Part shown: piece by piece, positions 12,001 to 19,693 of the stretch
Layout: every line of letters starts with the position of its first letter
Numbering within the stretch: position 1 is the stretch's first letter
From: Fructilactobacillus florum DSM 22689 = JCM 16035
GTDB taxonomy: Bacteria > Bacillota > Bacilli > Lactobacillales > Lactobacillaceae
Direction: 5' to 3'
Length of the DNA stretch: 50,533 nt
NCBI RefSeq assembly: GCF_001436645.1
Contig: NZ_AYZI01000010.1
Span: 1 to 50,533 of the forward strand
Made by a program: the position numbers and the translations under genes
The notes under the pieces: generated by a model
What the model saw: only the letters and a program-made list of their open reading frames with translations
Database searches by the model: none
Told to the model about the DNA's origin: nothing

Positions 12001-12582
12001 AAAGTCAAGCCGCACCGGTAGCTTGGCCGTCAGAGGATAGATATCGACAATTGAACCACGTACCGCAAATTGACCAGGAGTATCAACCAGTTTTGTTCGA
12101 CGATATCCCATTTGAACAAGTTGTTGCTGTAATTTTCCCAGCTCAAATTGTTGCCCAGGTACTAGCTGTAACTGTGACTTTTGAAAACGCGTCGGTTGTG
12201 CAAGGGCATGTTTCAAACCTGCCAGTGACGCTACTACCACCACCGGTTTACCAAGCTGCAGGGCATGCAATGCTTCTACGCGGGCAGCCTGATAAATTCC
12301 GGAATCAGTTGCCAGTTGTGCCCCTAACCCCTCGGCTGCTGGAAAAGAAAACAATTGGTCTTTCGGGAGCATTGTTTGAAATTCCTGACATGCCTGTTCA
12401 GCATGTTCTTCTGTATCAGTTAAAAAAACCAGCGGTTGTTGTTGCTTGGCAACTAGCGCTGTCAAAAACAACTTTTGCGCTACCCCGCTAGTGCCGGTAA
12501 CTAGCTGACGCTGATGGGGCTGTAACATCTTCAGGACATTTTGTACCTGATTAGTTTGTAAAAAGGGTTTTGTTAATTTCAC
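9064..12582 (-). CDS. mfd: Transcription-repair coupling factor
   Basis: DNA translocase that removes RNA polymerase stalled at lesions and recruits UvrA. The 1172-residue protein has the UvrB-like N-terminal modules, the RNAP-interacting domain (GDYVVHVNHGIGRYEG), and a RecG-like helicase with Walker A DVGYGKT and the DEEQRFG box. A TRCF C-terminal domain ends it. I start it at the GTG at 12582, which has AAGGAG six bases upstream. An in-frame GTG at 12597 precedes that site and is unlikely. It follows pth by 19 bases. Confidence 0.96.
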   Translation of the reverse strand: MKLTKPFLQTNQVQNVLKMLQPHQRQLVTGTSGVAQKLFLTALVAKQQQPLVFLTDTEEHAEQACQEFQTMLPKDQLFSFPAAEGLGAQLATDSGIYQAARVEALHALQLGKPVVVVASLAGLKHALAQPTRFQKSQLQLVPGQQFELGKLQQQLVQMGYRRTKLVDTPGQFAVRGSIVDIYPLTAKLPVRLDFFDDELDSLRSFEPGTQRSQQNLTQVTVLPATDFLLTATDLEAGKQALQAAVPKMTDSPQRRELQQLLKLPVAETNNQQWSNYRNFFWKRPASLLNYLAPKGIVALDDYVRIRETERQGQQDQAMSDMLAGQSKVGTLQKLLETDQHPQLLLSLFQRGLGRMTLTAVTDLQIRPMQRFFGQLPRLKTELEHYRNQGRTVIIMVANEERRRQVAQTLADFKIKVAATTATNIQPGVVQLTSGKLTAGFEFAAGNLVVITEAEMFQRVSERPRPIRTRQPTFTNAERIKNYTDLKPGDYVVHVNHGIGRYEGLQTMEVDGKHQDYLALSFKNNAHIYIPVTQLNLIQKYVGSEEKAPRLNKLGGNEWAKTKSQVSQKVDDMADELVDLYAKREQTAGFAFPADDDYQREFEAAFAYSPTPDQVRSVQEIKHDMEQPHPMDRLLVGDVGYGKTEVAMRAAFKAVCAGKQVAMLVPTTVLAQQHYETFQNRFSDFPVTIGGLSRFNSAKETRTILQKLNDGHIDIIIGTHRLLSKDLHYHDLGLLIVDEEQRFGVKHKEKIKELKKNVDVLTLTATPIPRTLNMSMMGVRDLSVIETPPANRYPIQTFVLEQNDATIVDASRREMQRNGQIFYLHNRVKDIDQTVMKLQRLLPDARIGLIHGKLTENQLEQILFDFINGAYDILVTTTIIETGVDMPNVNTLFVENADRMGLSQLYQLRGRIGRSNRIGQAYFMYQPDKVLTEAGENRLEAIKDFTELGSGFKVAMRDLSIRGAGNVLGRAQHGFIASVGYDMYTKMLSDAVASKQGKPAPLAKTDAELDLGIEAYLPSSYISDQQQKIEMYKRLRQIENDSQFNELRDDLIDRFGEYPQPVANLLMVDKLKMRADYAQVEQIKKRADHLEVVLSPAGTTQYSSKEILHAIAATKFRSIIKQNHDKYQIELVIQPTMASAEWLLELDHFLQALEVSRDKQRQQESAKENLHAN

Positions 12583-12601
12583 TAAAAACTCCTTCACGTG
12601 C

Positions 12602-13159
12602 TTAATTGAATTTATTTTCTAACTGGGCGAAGTCTTTCCCCGCCACCCAATCATCAAGTGCTTGCGTGGCATGGGTTAACGACTCGGCTAGTGGTCCTTG
12701 TTGTTCTAAACTAAAGCTCCCCAACACATAAGAAACAACGCTTTGCCGCTGCGGATGGTCCGTTCCAATCTTAATCCGATTAAACTGATTCGTCCCTAAA
12801 TGTGCAATTAAACTTTTAATCCCGTTATGTCCGCCCGAGGATCCATGATTTCTCAGTCGAATCCGACCAACATGCAAATCCATATCGTCATAAACCACCA
12901 CTAAATCATCCAGACTCAACTTATAATAGTCTAATAGCGGACGCACCGCCTGTCCAGATTCGTTCATATAAGTTAACGGCTCGACCAATAATACCTTCTC
13001 ACCTTCCAACAAACCACTTCCAAACTGAGCATTTTGGTTGTGTTGATTCAATTCAATTTGATGTGCTTTAGCAAAATCTTCAAGCGCCATAAAACCTGTA
13101 TTATGGCGGGTCGATTGGTATTTTTCTCCTGGATTTCCTAACCCAACAATCATTTTCAT
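12602..13159 (-). CDS. pth: Peptidyl-tRNA hydrolase
   Basis: Releases peptidyl-tRNAs dropped from ribosomes. The N terminus MKMIVGLGNPGEKY and the catalytic histidine in RHNTGF (residue 19) are diagnostic; total length is 185 residues. The ATG at 13159 has AAAGGAG eight bases upstream. A GTG at 13168 almost touches that site and is rejected. First gene of pth-mfd-rqcP-divIC. Confidence 0.96.
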   Translation of the reverse strand: MKMIVGLGNPGEKYQSTRHNTGFMALEDFAKAHQIELNQHNQNAQFGSGLLEGEKVLLVEPLTYMNESGQAVRPLLDYYKLSLDDLVVVYDDMDLHVGRIRLRNHGSSGGHNGIKSLIAHLGTNQFNRIKIGTDHPQRQSVVSYVLGSFSLEQQGPLAESLTHATQALDDWVAGKDFAQLENKFN

Positions 13160-13193
13160 CGCACTCACTCCTTTGATTCCCTAAATCATCTCG

Positions 13194-13202
13194 ATTGTAA
13201 CA
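13194..13202 (-). promoter_or_regulatory. Extended -10 promoter for pth
   Basis: The minus strand reads TGT TACAAT here, an extended -10 element, between the mazF terminator and pth. No good -35 hexamer is seen. Confidence 0.45.
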
Positions 13203-13233
13203 CAGCCCATTCACTACACTCCCAGCGCCAAAC

Positions 13234-13259
13234 AAAAAGGAGCTACCCATGAGCTCCTT
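13234..13259 (-). terminator. Terminator of the alr-antitoxin-mazF unit
   Basis: An 8-bp stem AAGGAGCT/AGCTCCTT (13237-13244 with 13252-13259) with a seven-base loop is followed on the minus strand by U residues, 14 bases after mazF. Confidence 0.75.
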
Positions 13260-13273
13260 CACCATAAATTTAA

Positions 13274-13639
13274 CTAACGGATGTCCGCACGGAGTCCCAA
13301 ACTAAGCGTGAGGGCCGTATCAACATCTTCCATAATCTTATCGTGCAGGTGGGTTACCCGATCGCGCAACCGTTGCTTATCAATCGTTCGAACCTGCTCT
13401 AACAAAATCACCGAATCTTTTTCAATATTTGTATTTTTAGCAGCAACTGCAACATGGGTTGGCATCCGTGGCTTTGCTATCTTAGCAGTAATTGCAGCAA
13501 CAATGACCGTCGGACTATAGTGGTTTCCAATGTTGTTTTGCACCACCAAAACCGGTCGTAATCCGCCTTGTTCTGAGCCTACCACTGGAGATAGATCAGC
13601 ATAAAAGATGTCGCCTCGCTTAATTTGCAACTCTCTCAT
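13274..13639 (-). CDS. mazF: MazF/PemK-family endoribonuclease toxin (EndoA-like)
   Basis: At 121 residues it matches the B. subtilis EndoA/MazF family in full. It begins with [19 protein letters not shown], whose GSEQGG(L)RPVLV core is the family signature, and continues with the [13 protein letters not shown] segment. The family cuts single-stranded mRNA at short sequence motifs and is neutralised by a MazE/EndoAI antitoxin. It lies downstream of alr in the usual Firmicutes position. AAAGGT precedes the ATG. The gene just upstream (13720-13908) is the candidate antitoxin. Confidence 0.93.
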   Translation of the reverse strand: MRELQIKRGDIFYADLSPVVGSEQGGLRPVLVVQNNIGNHYSPTVIVAAITAKIAKPRMPTHVAVAAKNTNIEKDSVILLEQVRTIDKQRLRDRVTHLHDKIMEDVDTALTLSLGLRADIR

Positions 13640-13719
13640 TGAGCCTGACCTTTCGTTTTTATACGTTTTAAACTTGGTTCTTAATTAAAGCAATTTATCG
13701 ATTACACAATTTTAGCACA

Positions 13720-13908
13720 TTAGCAATTCCTATACTCATTTGCAATTTCCTGATTAATGAGCGCCATTTTACAATAGCCATAGGCTAGTTGATTGTTCAA
13801 AGGATTCTGATTGTAAAATAAGGGTACCATCACCACTGGTTGCAAATCACCATCCAAATGCCAGGCTGGATTAGATAAGCCCGGCTGATATTTGATGATC
13901 GCTATCAT
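13720..13908 (-). CDS. Short MazE/EndoAI-like antitoxin without a visible DNA-binding domain
   Basis: A 62-residue protein in the position where B. subtilis encodes the antitoxin EndoAI, between alr and mazF. The C-terminal segment GYCKMALINQEIANE follows the pattern GY-x-x-MA-x-IN-x-x-IA-x-E that I recall from the toxin-binding part of EndoAI. The N-terminal 40 residues show no ribbon-helix-helix pattern. The 32 bases up to alr leave no room for one. An AGGA-type site precedes the ATG. Function is inferred from motif and position; it could instead be a shortened, decaying antitoxin. Confidence 0.6.
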   Translation of the reverse strand: MIAIIKYQPGLSNPAWHLDGDLQPVVMVPLFYNQNPLNNQLAYGYCKMALINQEIANEYRNC

Positions 13909-13940
13909 AATAATCGCTTCCTAAAATAAAACTAACCGAT

Positions 13941-15068
13941 TCACGCCTGATAAAATCTTGGGAGTCGTGCGGAATATCCGCAAGCAACTTCATAATTAAT
14001 GGTATGACAATAATTAGCCACGTCGTCAAGGGTAATTGTTAAATTAGCTTCCGTTCCCACCAGCGTTACTGGGGTTCCAATCGGCATTTTTTGTGGCAGT
14101 CGAATCATCAACTGATCCATGCACACTCGACCAACAATCTGACAAAATTGACCCGCCACAATCACATGAAATCCCTGCAAACGCCGGTCAACCCCATCAG
14201 CATACCCAACCGGAAGTGTTCCAATCCACTCTGTTTTCGGAGTTGTATACGTTGCCCCATATCCAATTGAAGTGCCTGGCTGAACCTGCTTCACAAATAC
14301 AAGCTCGCTGGTAAAACTAAGCGCCGGCTGTAACTGAAAGGGAGCTTTACGCAACGTTCCTGCCGGATTCAATCCATACCCAGCAATCCCGAACCGAACT
14401 AAATTTGCCTCCACTGTTTGGTGCCATAAACTAGTGGCAGAGTTAGCAACTGATACATAGCGCGGTCGCTTTGGCAGTGCGCTCATAAGCGTGGCAAAAC
14501 GTTGCTGTTGTTGTTCAAAGTAGCCCGCGTCACTTTCATCTGCCGTGGCAAAGTGAGTATAAACCCCTTGAAAATCTAACTTGGTCTGCGCTGCTTGCCA
14601 ACACATGGAAAACTGTTTGACGGTTTCTTTGGTTTGCAGGCCAATTCGTCCCATCCCGGTATCGAGTGCTAAAAAAAATCGGAGTTGGTTAGTTAGCTGT
14701 TTGTCTGACAGCTGTCGAATTGCTTGTTTTAGCCATTCTATGCTACTAACTGTCACAGTAATATTGTATTTCAGAATCAATGGTAAACACGAAATGCTAG
14801 TTATTCCCAAGACTAAAATCGGTTCTGTAACAAAACCCGCCCGACGTAGTTCGAGCGCCTCATCTAGGATAGCTACGCAGAAACCAGTTGCTCCGGCAGC
14901 ACGCGCTACTTTAGCAACCTGAACGGCGCCGTGACCATAACCATTAGCTTTAACCACCATAAACATTTCTGTACCAGCAGATAATAGCTGCTGTTCCGTA
15001 TGAATATTATGATATAGTGCCGTCTCATCAATGATGATCTCCGCCGGCCGATGCTCACCAATTACCAT
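13941..15068 (-). CDS. alr: Alanine racemase
   Basis: PLP enzyme that makes D-alanine for peptidoglycan and teichoic acids. The PLP lysine is K40 in VVKANGYGHG. The second catalytic residue is the tyrosine in the SIGYGATYT segment of the C-terminal half. The 375-residue length is typical and AAGGAG precedes the ATG. In relatives an acpS gene usually lies between cshA and alr; here only a terminator and promoter separate them. Confidence 0.96.
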   Translation of the reverse strand: MVIGEHRPAEIIIDETALYHNIHTEQQLLSAGTEMFMVVKANGYGHGAVQVAKVARAAGATGFCVAILDEALELRRAGFVTEPILVLGITSISCLPLILKYNITVTVSSIEWLKQAIRQLSDKQLTNQLRFFLALDTGMGRIGLQTKETVKQFSMCWQAAQTKLDFQGVYTHFATADESDAGYFEQQQQRFATLMSALPKRPRYVSVANSATSLWHQTVEANLVRFGIAGYGLNPAGTLRKAPFQLQPALSFTSELVFVKQVQPGTSIGYGATYTTPKTEWIGTLPVGYADGVDRRLQGFHVIVAGQFCQIVGRVCMDQLMIRLPQKMPIGTPVTLVGTEANLTITLDDVANYCHTINYEVACGYSARLPRFYQA

Positions 15069-15094
15069 GCTCTCAGCTCCTTTTTAACGCATTA

Positions 15095-15103
15095 ATTATA
15101 ACA
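15095..15103 (-). promoter_or_regulatory. Extended -10 promoter for alr
   Basis: The minus strand reads TGT TATAAT, a perfect extended -10 element, 27 bases upstream of the alr start codon. No clear -35 box is visible. Confidence 0.6.
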
Positions 15104-15130
15104 TAGCATTTAATTGAGCTGGCTAGAAAC

Positions 15131-15153
15131 AAAAAGGAGCTTTCGCCCCTTTT
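15131..15153 (-). terminator. Terminator of cshA
   Basis: On the minus strand a 9-bp stem with one wobble pair and a GAAA tetraloop (15132-15140 with 15145-15153) runs into UUUUU. It overlaps the cshA stop codon. Confidence 0.8.
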
Positions 15154-16624
15154 AGTGCTTATTCTTAATCACAAATTTATTATTACGGGTGTGCTGGTCA
15201 CGATCATGACCACGACTATGTCCACCATGCTGACGATCGCGATTGCCACGATAGCCACCACTATGTGAACGACCGCTCTTGCCACGGTAACCACCGCCAC
15301 GACCACCACGGTTTTTCAAAGGTCGCTCAGGTGTAATGTGAACTTTGACCTGGTCACGTGACATTTCATTTAACAAAGCTGCTACTAAATCAAGGCTATC
15401 ATACTTAGTTAACAACTCCTGTGCTACCTCACTAAAACGGGATGTTTCTGTCCGCTGAACTAATTTGGCAACATCGGTCTGAGCATCTTTTAATTGACCC
15501 GCTAGGGCTTCATCACTAGTTGGTGGCTTTAAAGGCAACATCCGTACCTTAGTTAATTTCTCAATCCCACGCAAGTAATTCATTTCCATTGGAGTCACGA
15601 AAGTTACTGATACCCCGTGACGCCCTGCCCGACCCGTTCGTCCAATTCGGTGAACATAACTTTCTGGATCTTGAGGAATATCAAAGTTATAGACATGCGT
15701 CACTCCAGAAACATCAATTCCCCGCGCAGCAACATCTGTAGCCACAAGATAGTTGATCCGTTCGCGTTTGAAGTCGTTCATAATCTGAGTTCGCCGATTT
15801 TGAGTCAAATCACCATGCAGCCCGGCAGCTTGGTAGCCGCGAGCTACCATTCCCTTAGCAACTTCATCCACTCGACGTTTCGTCCGACAAAAGATAATTG
15901 TGACGTCTGGTTGTTCAACATCAAATAGTCGCGTCATCGTATCAAATTTTTCGTTGTCGCGTACCTTAACGTAATACTGATCAACTAAATCCGTCGTTAA
16001 TTCCTTGGCTTTCACTTTAACTTGTTTAGGATCAGTCATGAATTTTAAGCCAACCCGTCTAATTGGGGCAGGCATCGTGGCTGAAAATAACATCGTTTGC
16101 CGCTCAGTTGGAGTCTCTTTAATGATTTTTTCGATATCCTCTAAAAAGCCCATGTTCAGCATTTCGTCGGCTTCATCTAAAACCAAAAACTTCACGTGAT
16201 CTAACTTGAGCGTCCGTCGCTGGATGTGATCCAATAGACGCCCAGGAGTCCCAACAATGACTTGTGGATGTTTTTTCAAGTCATAGATCTGGCGCCGTAT
16301 ATCGGAACCACCATAGACTACTTGAGCCCGAGCTCCTTCAGAACGACCTAGTTTTTGCAATTCATTTTGTGTTTGAATGGCTAATTCCCGGGTGGGAGAA
16401 ATAATCAATGCTTGAACATTGGGGTCATCAACATCAATTCCTTGCAAAATCGGCAATGCAAAGGCCGCCGTTTTACCGGTTCCTGTTTGTGCCTGCCCAA
16501 TCACATCTTCGCCTTGAAGCGTCAGTGGAATTGTCTGGGCTTGAATGGCGGTAGGTTCTTCATAACCATTTTTAGCAACCGCCGCTAACAGACTATCTGA
16601 TAGTCCTAAATCTTGAAAATTCAA
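15152..16624 (-). CDS. cshA: DEAD-box RNA helicase CshA
   Basis: ATP-dependent RNA helicase linked to RNA degradation and cold growth. In order the protein shows the Q motif (FQDLGLSD, then GYEEPTAIQ), Walker A AQTGTGKT, DEAD, SAT, and the HRIGRTGRAG motif. The C-terminal tail is rich in Arg and Gly (RGG-like). The start is a TTG at 16624 with AGGAGG upstream, giving 490 residues. A longer frame from 16648 would begin upstream of that site. A structured leader (16662-16704) precedes it. Confidence 0.95.
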   Translation of the reverse strand: MNFQDLGLSDSLLAAVAKNGYEEPTAIQAQTIPLTLQGEDVIGQAQTGTGKTAAFALPILQGIDVDDPNVQALIISPTRELAIQTQNELQKLGRSEGARAQVVYGGSDIRRQIYDLKKHPQVIVGTPGRLLDHIQRRTLKLDHVKFLVLDEADEMLNMGFLEDIEKIIKETPTERQTMLFSATMPAPIRRVGLKFMTDPKQVKVKAKELTTDLVDQYYVKVRDNEKFDTMTRLFDVEQPDVTIIFCRTKRRVDEVAKGMVARGYQAAGLHGDLTQNRRTQIMNDFKRERINYLVATDVAARGIDVSGVTHVYNFDIPQDPESYVHRIGRTGRAGRHGVSVTFVTPMEMNYLRGIEKLTKVRMLPLKPPTSDEALAGQLKDAQTDVAKLVQRTETSRFSEVAQELLTKYDSLDLVAALLNEMSRDQVKVHITPERPLKNRGGRGGGYRGKSGRSHSGGYRGNRDRQHGGHSRGHDRDQHTRNNKFVIKNKH

Positions 16625-16661
16625 ATGTGTTCCTCCTAAATGAAACATCCCGATCAGCGAA

Positions 16662-16704
16662 ATCCTAACTAGAAAAAATCCGTTTTCTATTCATCCGTTA
16701 GGAT
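16662..16704 (-). promoter_or_regulatory. Bulged hairpin in the cshA 5' leader
   Basis: Arms ATCCTAAC (16662-16669 on the plus strand) and GTTAGGAT (16697-16704) are perfect complements. Inside them a second helix (TAGAAAA with TTTTTCTA) forms, separated by a seven-base bulge. The structure ends about 24 bases before the AGGAGG of cshA. There is no U-tract, so it is not an obvious terminator. A role in RNA stability or cold control is only a guess. The rest of the 16625-16784 gap shows nothing else. Confidence 0.5.
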
Positions 16705-16784
16705 CCGCGTTCGATTGTTATTCTATTGATAATACTGGCAAACATAACCATCTAACATTACACCAAAAACAAGAATTTATCAAA

Positions 16785-18179
16785 TCATCTCGCCGATTTT
16801 TCTCCCAGTAGCCCTTGCAAAACAATTTCTAAATGCATCCCGTGACTTCCCTTTAACAATACTTCATCTTTACTAGTCAGATGCTGGCGGAGTTCTTGTA
16901 ATAATTGTGGTTGCTGATTCCCATCATAATAAAACAAGTTATTTCCAAGTTGGTATTTGTCAGCAAGTGCCGTCTTCAAAGCCTGCATCTCAGTTCCTAA
17001 CAAGAAGACCGAATTGAATTGGTTAGGGTCAAGCACCTCGGCTAATTTCGCATGCAACTGTGGAGCAGCATCACCAAGTTCCAACATGTCCCCTAACACC
17101 ACAATCCGTTTCCCCTGTGGTTGGCTAGCCGCAAAGGCTTGTAATACCGCTCGAACAGCGGTTGGGTTAGAGTTATAAACATCACTGAGGATTTTTTCTC
17201 CTTGATCCCCAAGCAGCCATTCGGTACGATTTTTTGTAAAAATAGCCGCTTCCAGTCCTTGTTGCATGGCTGGGGCCGGAATTGCCAGTGCATCGCCAAC
17301 AGCCAGCGCTGCCAACGCATTGTTAACGTTGTAGCGCCCTGGAAGTTGCACTGTAAAGGGTAGCTTGGGCCAAGCATTGGTCGTAAATACTGTTTTTTGA
17401 TCATCAGTTTGGCTCTCGGTCACGTACAAATCGTTTACATCGCTTTCTCCAAAAGTTTTTTGTGGGAAAGGCAATGCGCTTGCCCGTTTTTGCAACAAGG
17501 GCTCATCCCCCTTGTAAATCAACCAACTATCCGGTCGTAACCCGCTAGTGATCTCCATTTTTGCATCGGCAATTCGTGCCCTAGTTTTAAAAAATTCGAT
17601 GTGAGCTTCGCCGATCATCGTGATTACCGCAATATCAGGAGTAGTTAACTGGCTCAACATGGTCAGTTGCCCCGGTCGATCCATTCCCATTTCCACAACC
17701 AAAACCTCTGTGCTGGAATCCATCGATAAGACGGTAATTGGTACTCCAATTTCGTTATTGTAATTTCCCTGCGTTTTAGTGACATTAAAACGCGTTTTAC
17801 AAATGCTGGCAATCAAATCCTTAGTAGTGGTTTTGCCATTACTACCAGTTACGGCAATTACCTTTGGATTTATTTTAGTTAAATAATATCGGGCCAACGT
17901 TTGTAAGGCTGCTAATGGATTTGGCACAATGATTACTGGAAAATCAGCGGGAGCGGTGTCGCGGTGATCCTCAGACCACAAAGCTGCTACGGCTCCTTTT
18001 TCGATCGCATTAGCTAAATACTGATGTCCATCATGGGTCCCAGTTAGCGGCACAAAAAGCGCTCCCGTCGTTAATTTACGGCTATCAAAGTCGACGCTAG
18101 TAACCAGTTCTGACGCTGCTACTGGAACGGTAAGCTCGCCACTAACCGCTTGAGCAACTTCTTCGATTTTCATTTTCAT
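16785..18179 (-). CDS. murF: UDP-MurNAc-tripeptide D-Ala-D-Ala ligase
   Basis: Last cytoplasmic step of muramyl pentapeptide synthesis, joining D-Ala-D-Ala to the tripeptide. Mur ligase fold: N-terminal domain (residues 1-100), ATP-binding TGSNGKTTTK at 111-120, and a C-terminal domain. The 464-residue length fits MurF. GAGGAG lies nine bases before the ATG; a second ATG is two codons in. It has its own promoter overlapping the preceding terminator. Confidence 0.95.
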   Translation of the reverse strand: MKMKIEEVAQAVSGELTVPVAASELVTSVDFDSRKLTTGALFVPLTGTHDGHQYLANAIEKGAVAALWSEDHRDTAPADFPVIIVPNPLAALQTLARYYLTKINPKVIAVTGSNGKTTTKDLIASICKTRFNVTKTQGNYNNEIGVPITVLSMDSSTEVLVVEMGMDRPGQLTMLSQLTTPDIAVITMIGEAHIEFFKTRARIADAKMEITSGLRPDSWLIYKGDEPLLQKRASALPFPQKTFGESDVNDLYVTESQTDDQKTVFTTNAWPKLPFTVQLPGRYNVNNALAALAVGDALAIPAPAMQQGLEAAIFTKNRTEWLLGDQGEKILSDVYNSNPTAVRAVLQAFAASQPQGKRIVVLGDMLELGDAAPQLHAKLAEVLDPNQFNSVFLLGTEMQALKTALADKYQLGNNLFYYDGNQQPQLLQELRQHLTSKDEVLLKGSHGMHLEIVLQGLLGEKSAR

Positions 18180-18200
18180 TTAGTTTGACTCCTCTTTTGA

Positions 18201-18233
18201 CAAAACAAAGCCGGGTTATAACTTCCAACCCGG
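18201..18233 (-). terminator. Terminator of the unrecognised gene upstream of murF
   Basis: Stem CCGGGTT/AACCCGG (18211-18217 with 18227-18233) with a nine-base loop is followed by a CTTTGTTTTG tail on the minus strand. It directly abuts the stop codon of the upstream gene. Confidence 0.7.
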
Positions 18234-18244
18234 TTATTTATCAA
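18215..18244 (-). promoter_or_regulatory. Promoter of murF, overlapping a terminator
   Basis: TTGATA (18239-18244), an 18-base spacer and TATAAC (18215-18220) lie on the minus strand upstream of murF. The -35 box overlaps the stop region of the upstream gene, and the -10 box lies in the terminator hairpin. Confidence 0.55.
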
Positions 18245-19031
18245 TTTTAAAATTGTTAAGATCGACTTCTTGTGAATGTTGTAACTGCAATGACCATTTA
18301 TTAGTTAGGGTATTATACGTTAGGGTCCCCAGTTGATCAGTCTGTGACCGCAACTGCCCCTCCGTGTTCCAAAGCACCTTTTCCTGATTCGCTTTTGGCG
18401 CTAAAATAGGGATTTTAAACTGGCGTTGACTTTCCCGCGCTAGTTCAAAGGCCAAAATCAGCCCCGTAAAACTGGTCTCAATTAATTGCTGCAACAAGTC
18501 ACTCTCAAGGTCTTTCACAAACAATGGTCGAGCAAAAATGCGCTTGCTGTTTCGCTGGTTTCGCAAATGACGCTTGATACTTAACTCTAAAACATGAGTA
18601 AAGGCGGTAAATCTTTGAAAATAAATTTTTTTAAAACCGTTCCGGCCGCCTAAGTAAACAAACTGATTACCGAGTTTATGTGAAAAAGGGCTCCGCTGAT
18701 GATTAGGCCAGCCAATATGAGCCAGATACAGTAAATCAGCAATTTCATCGTCTCGCAGTGAGTCTAGGTGGTCTTTGGTTTGATAATCAATCCACTTATT
18801 AGGGCTGCCGTTCGGACCAATCAAATATTCACGAATCTGGCTTTGACCGACAATTGTTGGAAACTGTGAATGCGGATTATAGCTATTGGAAGACGCAAAA
18901 TCATCATTTATTAGAATGATATTCTGGGGAAGTTGCTGAATTCCATTTACAAAATCACCAGAGGAAATCCCCCACGAAATTGTAAAGTGATCCCAGACAC
19001 TAACCTTTAAATAGATTAAATTAGTTAACAT
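18234..19031 (-). CDS. Uncharacterised protein, 265 residues
   Basis: I do not recognise this family. The protein is soluble, with no signal peptide or membrane segment. It has aromatic-rich stretches (an N-terminal SVWDHFTISWGISSG segment, and LYLAHIGWPNH) and a central basic region HVLELSIKRHLRNQRNSKR. It lies upstream of murF and is divergent from the phosphatase gene. A TATAAT box at about 19064-19069 would leave almost no leader before the ATG at 19052. The ATG at 19031 is therefore preferred, although its AAGAG site is weak. Confidence 0.7.
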   Translation of the reverse strand: MLTNLIYLKVSVWDHFTISWGISSGDFVNGIQQLPQNIILINDDFASSNSYNPHSQFPTIVGQSQIREYLIGPNGSPNKWIDYQTKDHLDSLRDDEIADLLYLAHIGWPNHQRSPFSHKLGNQFVYLGGRNGFKKIYFQRFTAFTHVLELSIKRHLRNQRNSKRIFARPLFVKDLESDLLQQLIETSFTGLILAFELARESQRQFKIPILAPKANQEKVLWNTEGQLRSQTDQLGTLTYNTLTNKWSLQLQHSQEVDLNNFKIDK

Positions 19032-19150
19032 CTTGAGTACTCTTTTCGTCATCTATCGTTTTTTATTATACTACCGAATCACCATCTCAGCAGCAACATT
19101 TTAGCGTAGTAATTCTTAAAATAGCTAATTGATGCGAAAAAGCCGTAAAC

Positions 19151-19159
19151 TTGCTATGA
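19151..19159 (+). promoter_or_regulatory. Extended -10 promoter for the phosphatase-MFS unit
   Basis: TGC TATGAT, an extended -10 element, lies about 37 bases upstream of the phosphatase start. No convincing -35 box accompanies it. Confidence 0.4.
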
Positions 19160-19195
19160 TAATCATATTAACTTTTATGAAACGGACTGATTAAA

Positions 19196-19693
19196 TTGAG
19201 AAAAATCAATGTAATCTTTATTTGTCTTGGAAATATTTGTCGTTCCCCCTTGGCAGCTGCGTTGTTTGAACAACTAACCATTAACCGCGGGGTACAACAA
19301 TTTTATCAAATTAGCTCAGCTGCTACCAGTGCCACGGAAACCGGCAATCCCCCTCATCTCAAAGCACAAGCTTGTGCTCGAAAACACAACTTGAACATTG
19401 CAACTCACCGTGCTCACCGCGTAACTGATCAAGAACTGCAACAGGCCGACTACCTAATTACCATGGACCAACAAAATCTAGCCGACTTACAACTTCGACT
19501 GGGTTCTAAACACGTTCAAAAACTGCACCTTTGTTTAGAGGTTCTAAATCATGAACATCCAGCTAGCATTGCCGATCCTTGGTATACCAACAACTTTACT
19601 TTAACTTATCAACAATTACAGCAGTCGTTGCCCCGCTGGCTAACCAGCATGGAACAGCAACGAACCCAGGAGGCTAATAATGGAACAATCTAA
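19196..19693 (+). CDS. Low-molecular-weight protein tyrosine phosphatase
   Basis: Cytosolic phosphatase of the LMW-PTP family. The P-loop CLGNICRS begins with the nucleophilic cysteine at residue 10, and the general acid is D127 in the DPWY motif. The 165-residue length is normal. The start appears to be a TTG; the ribosome binding site is weak, but nothing better lies nearby and the P-loop must be close to the N terminus. Its last 14 bases overlap the MFS gene, so the two form an operon. Confidence 0.88.
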   Translation: MRKINVIFICLGNICRSPLAAALFEQLTINRGVQQFYQISSAATSATETGNPPHLKAQACARKHNLNIATHRAHRVTDQELQQADYLITMDQQNLADLQLRLGSKHVQKLHLCLEVLNHEHPASIADPWYTNNFTLTYQQLQQSLPRWLTSMEQQRTQEANNGTI

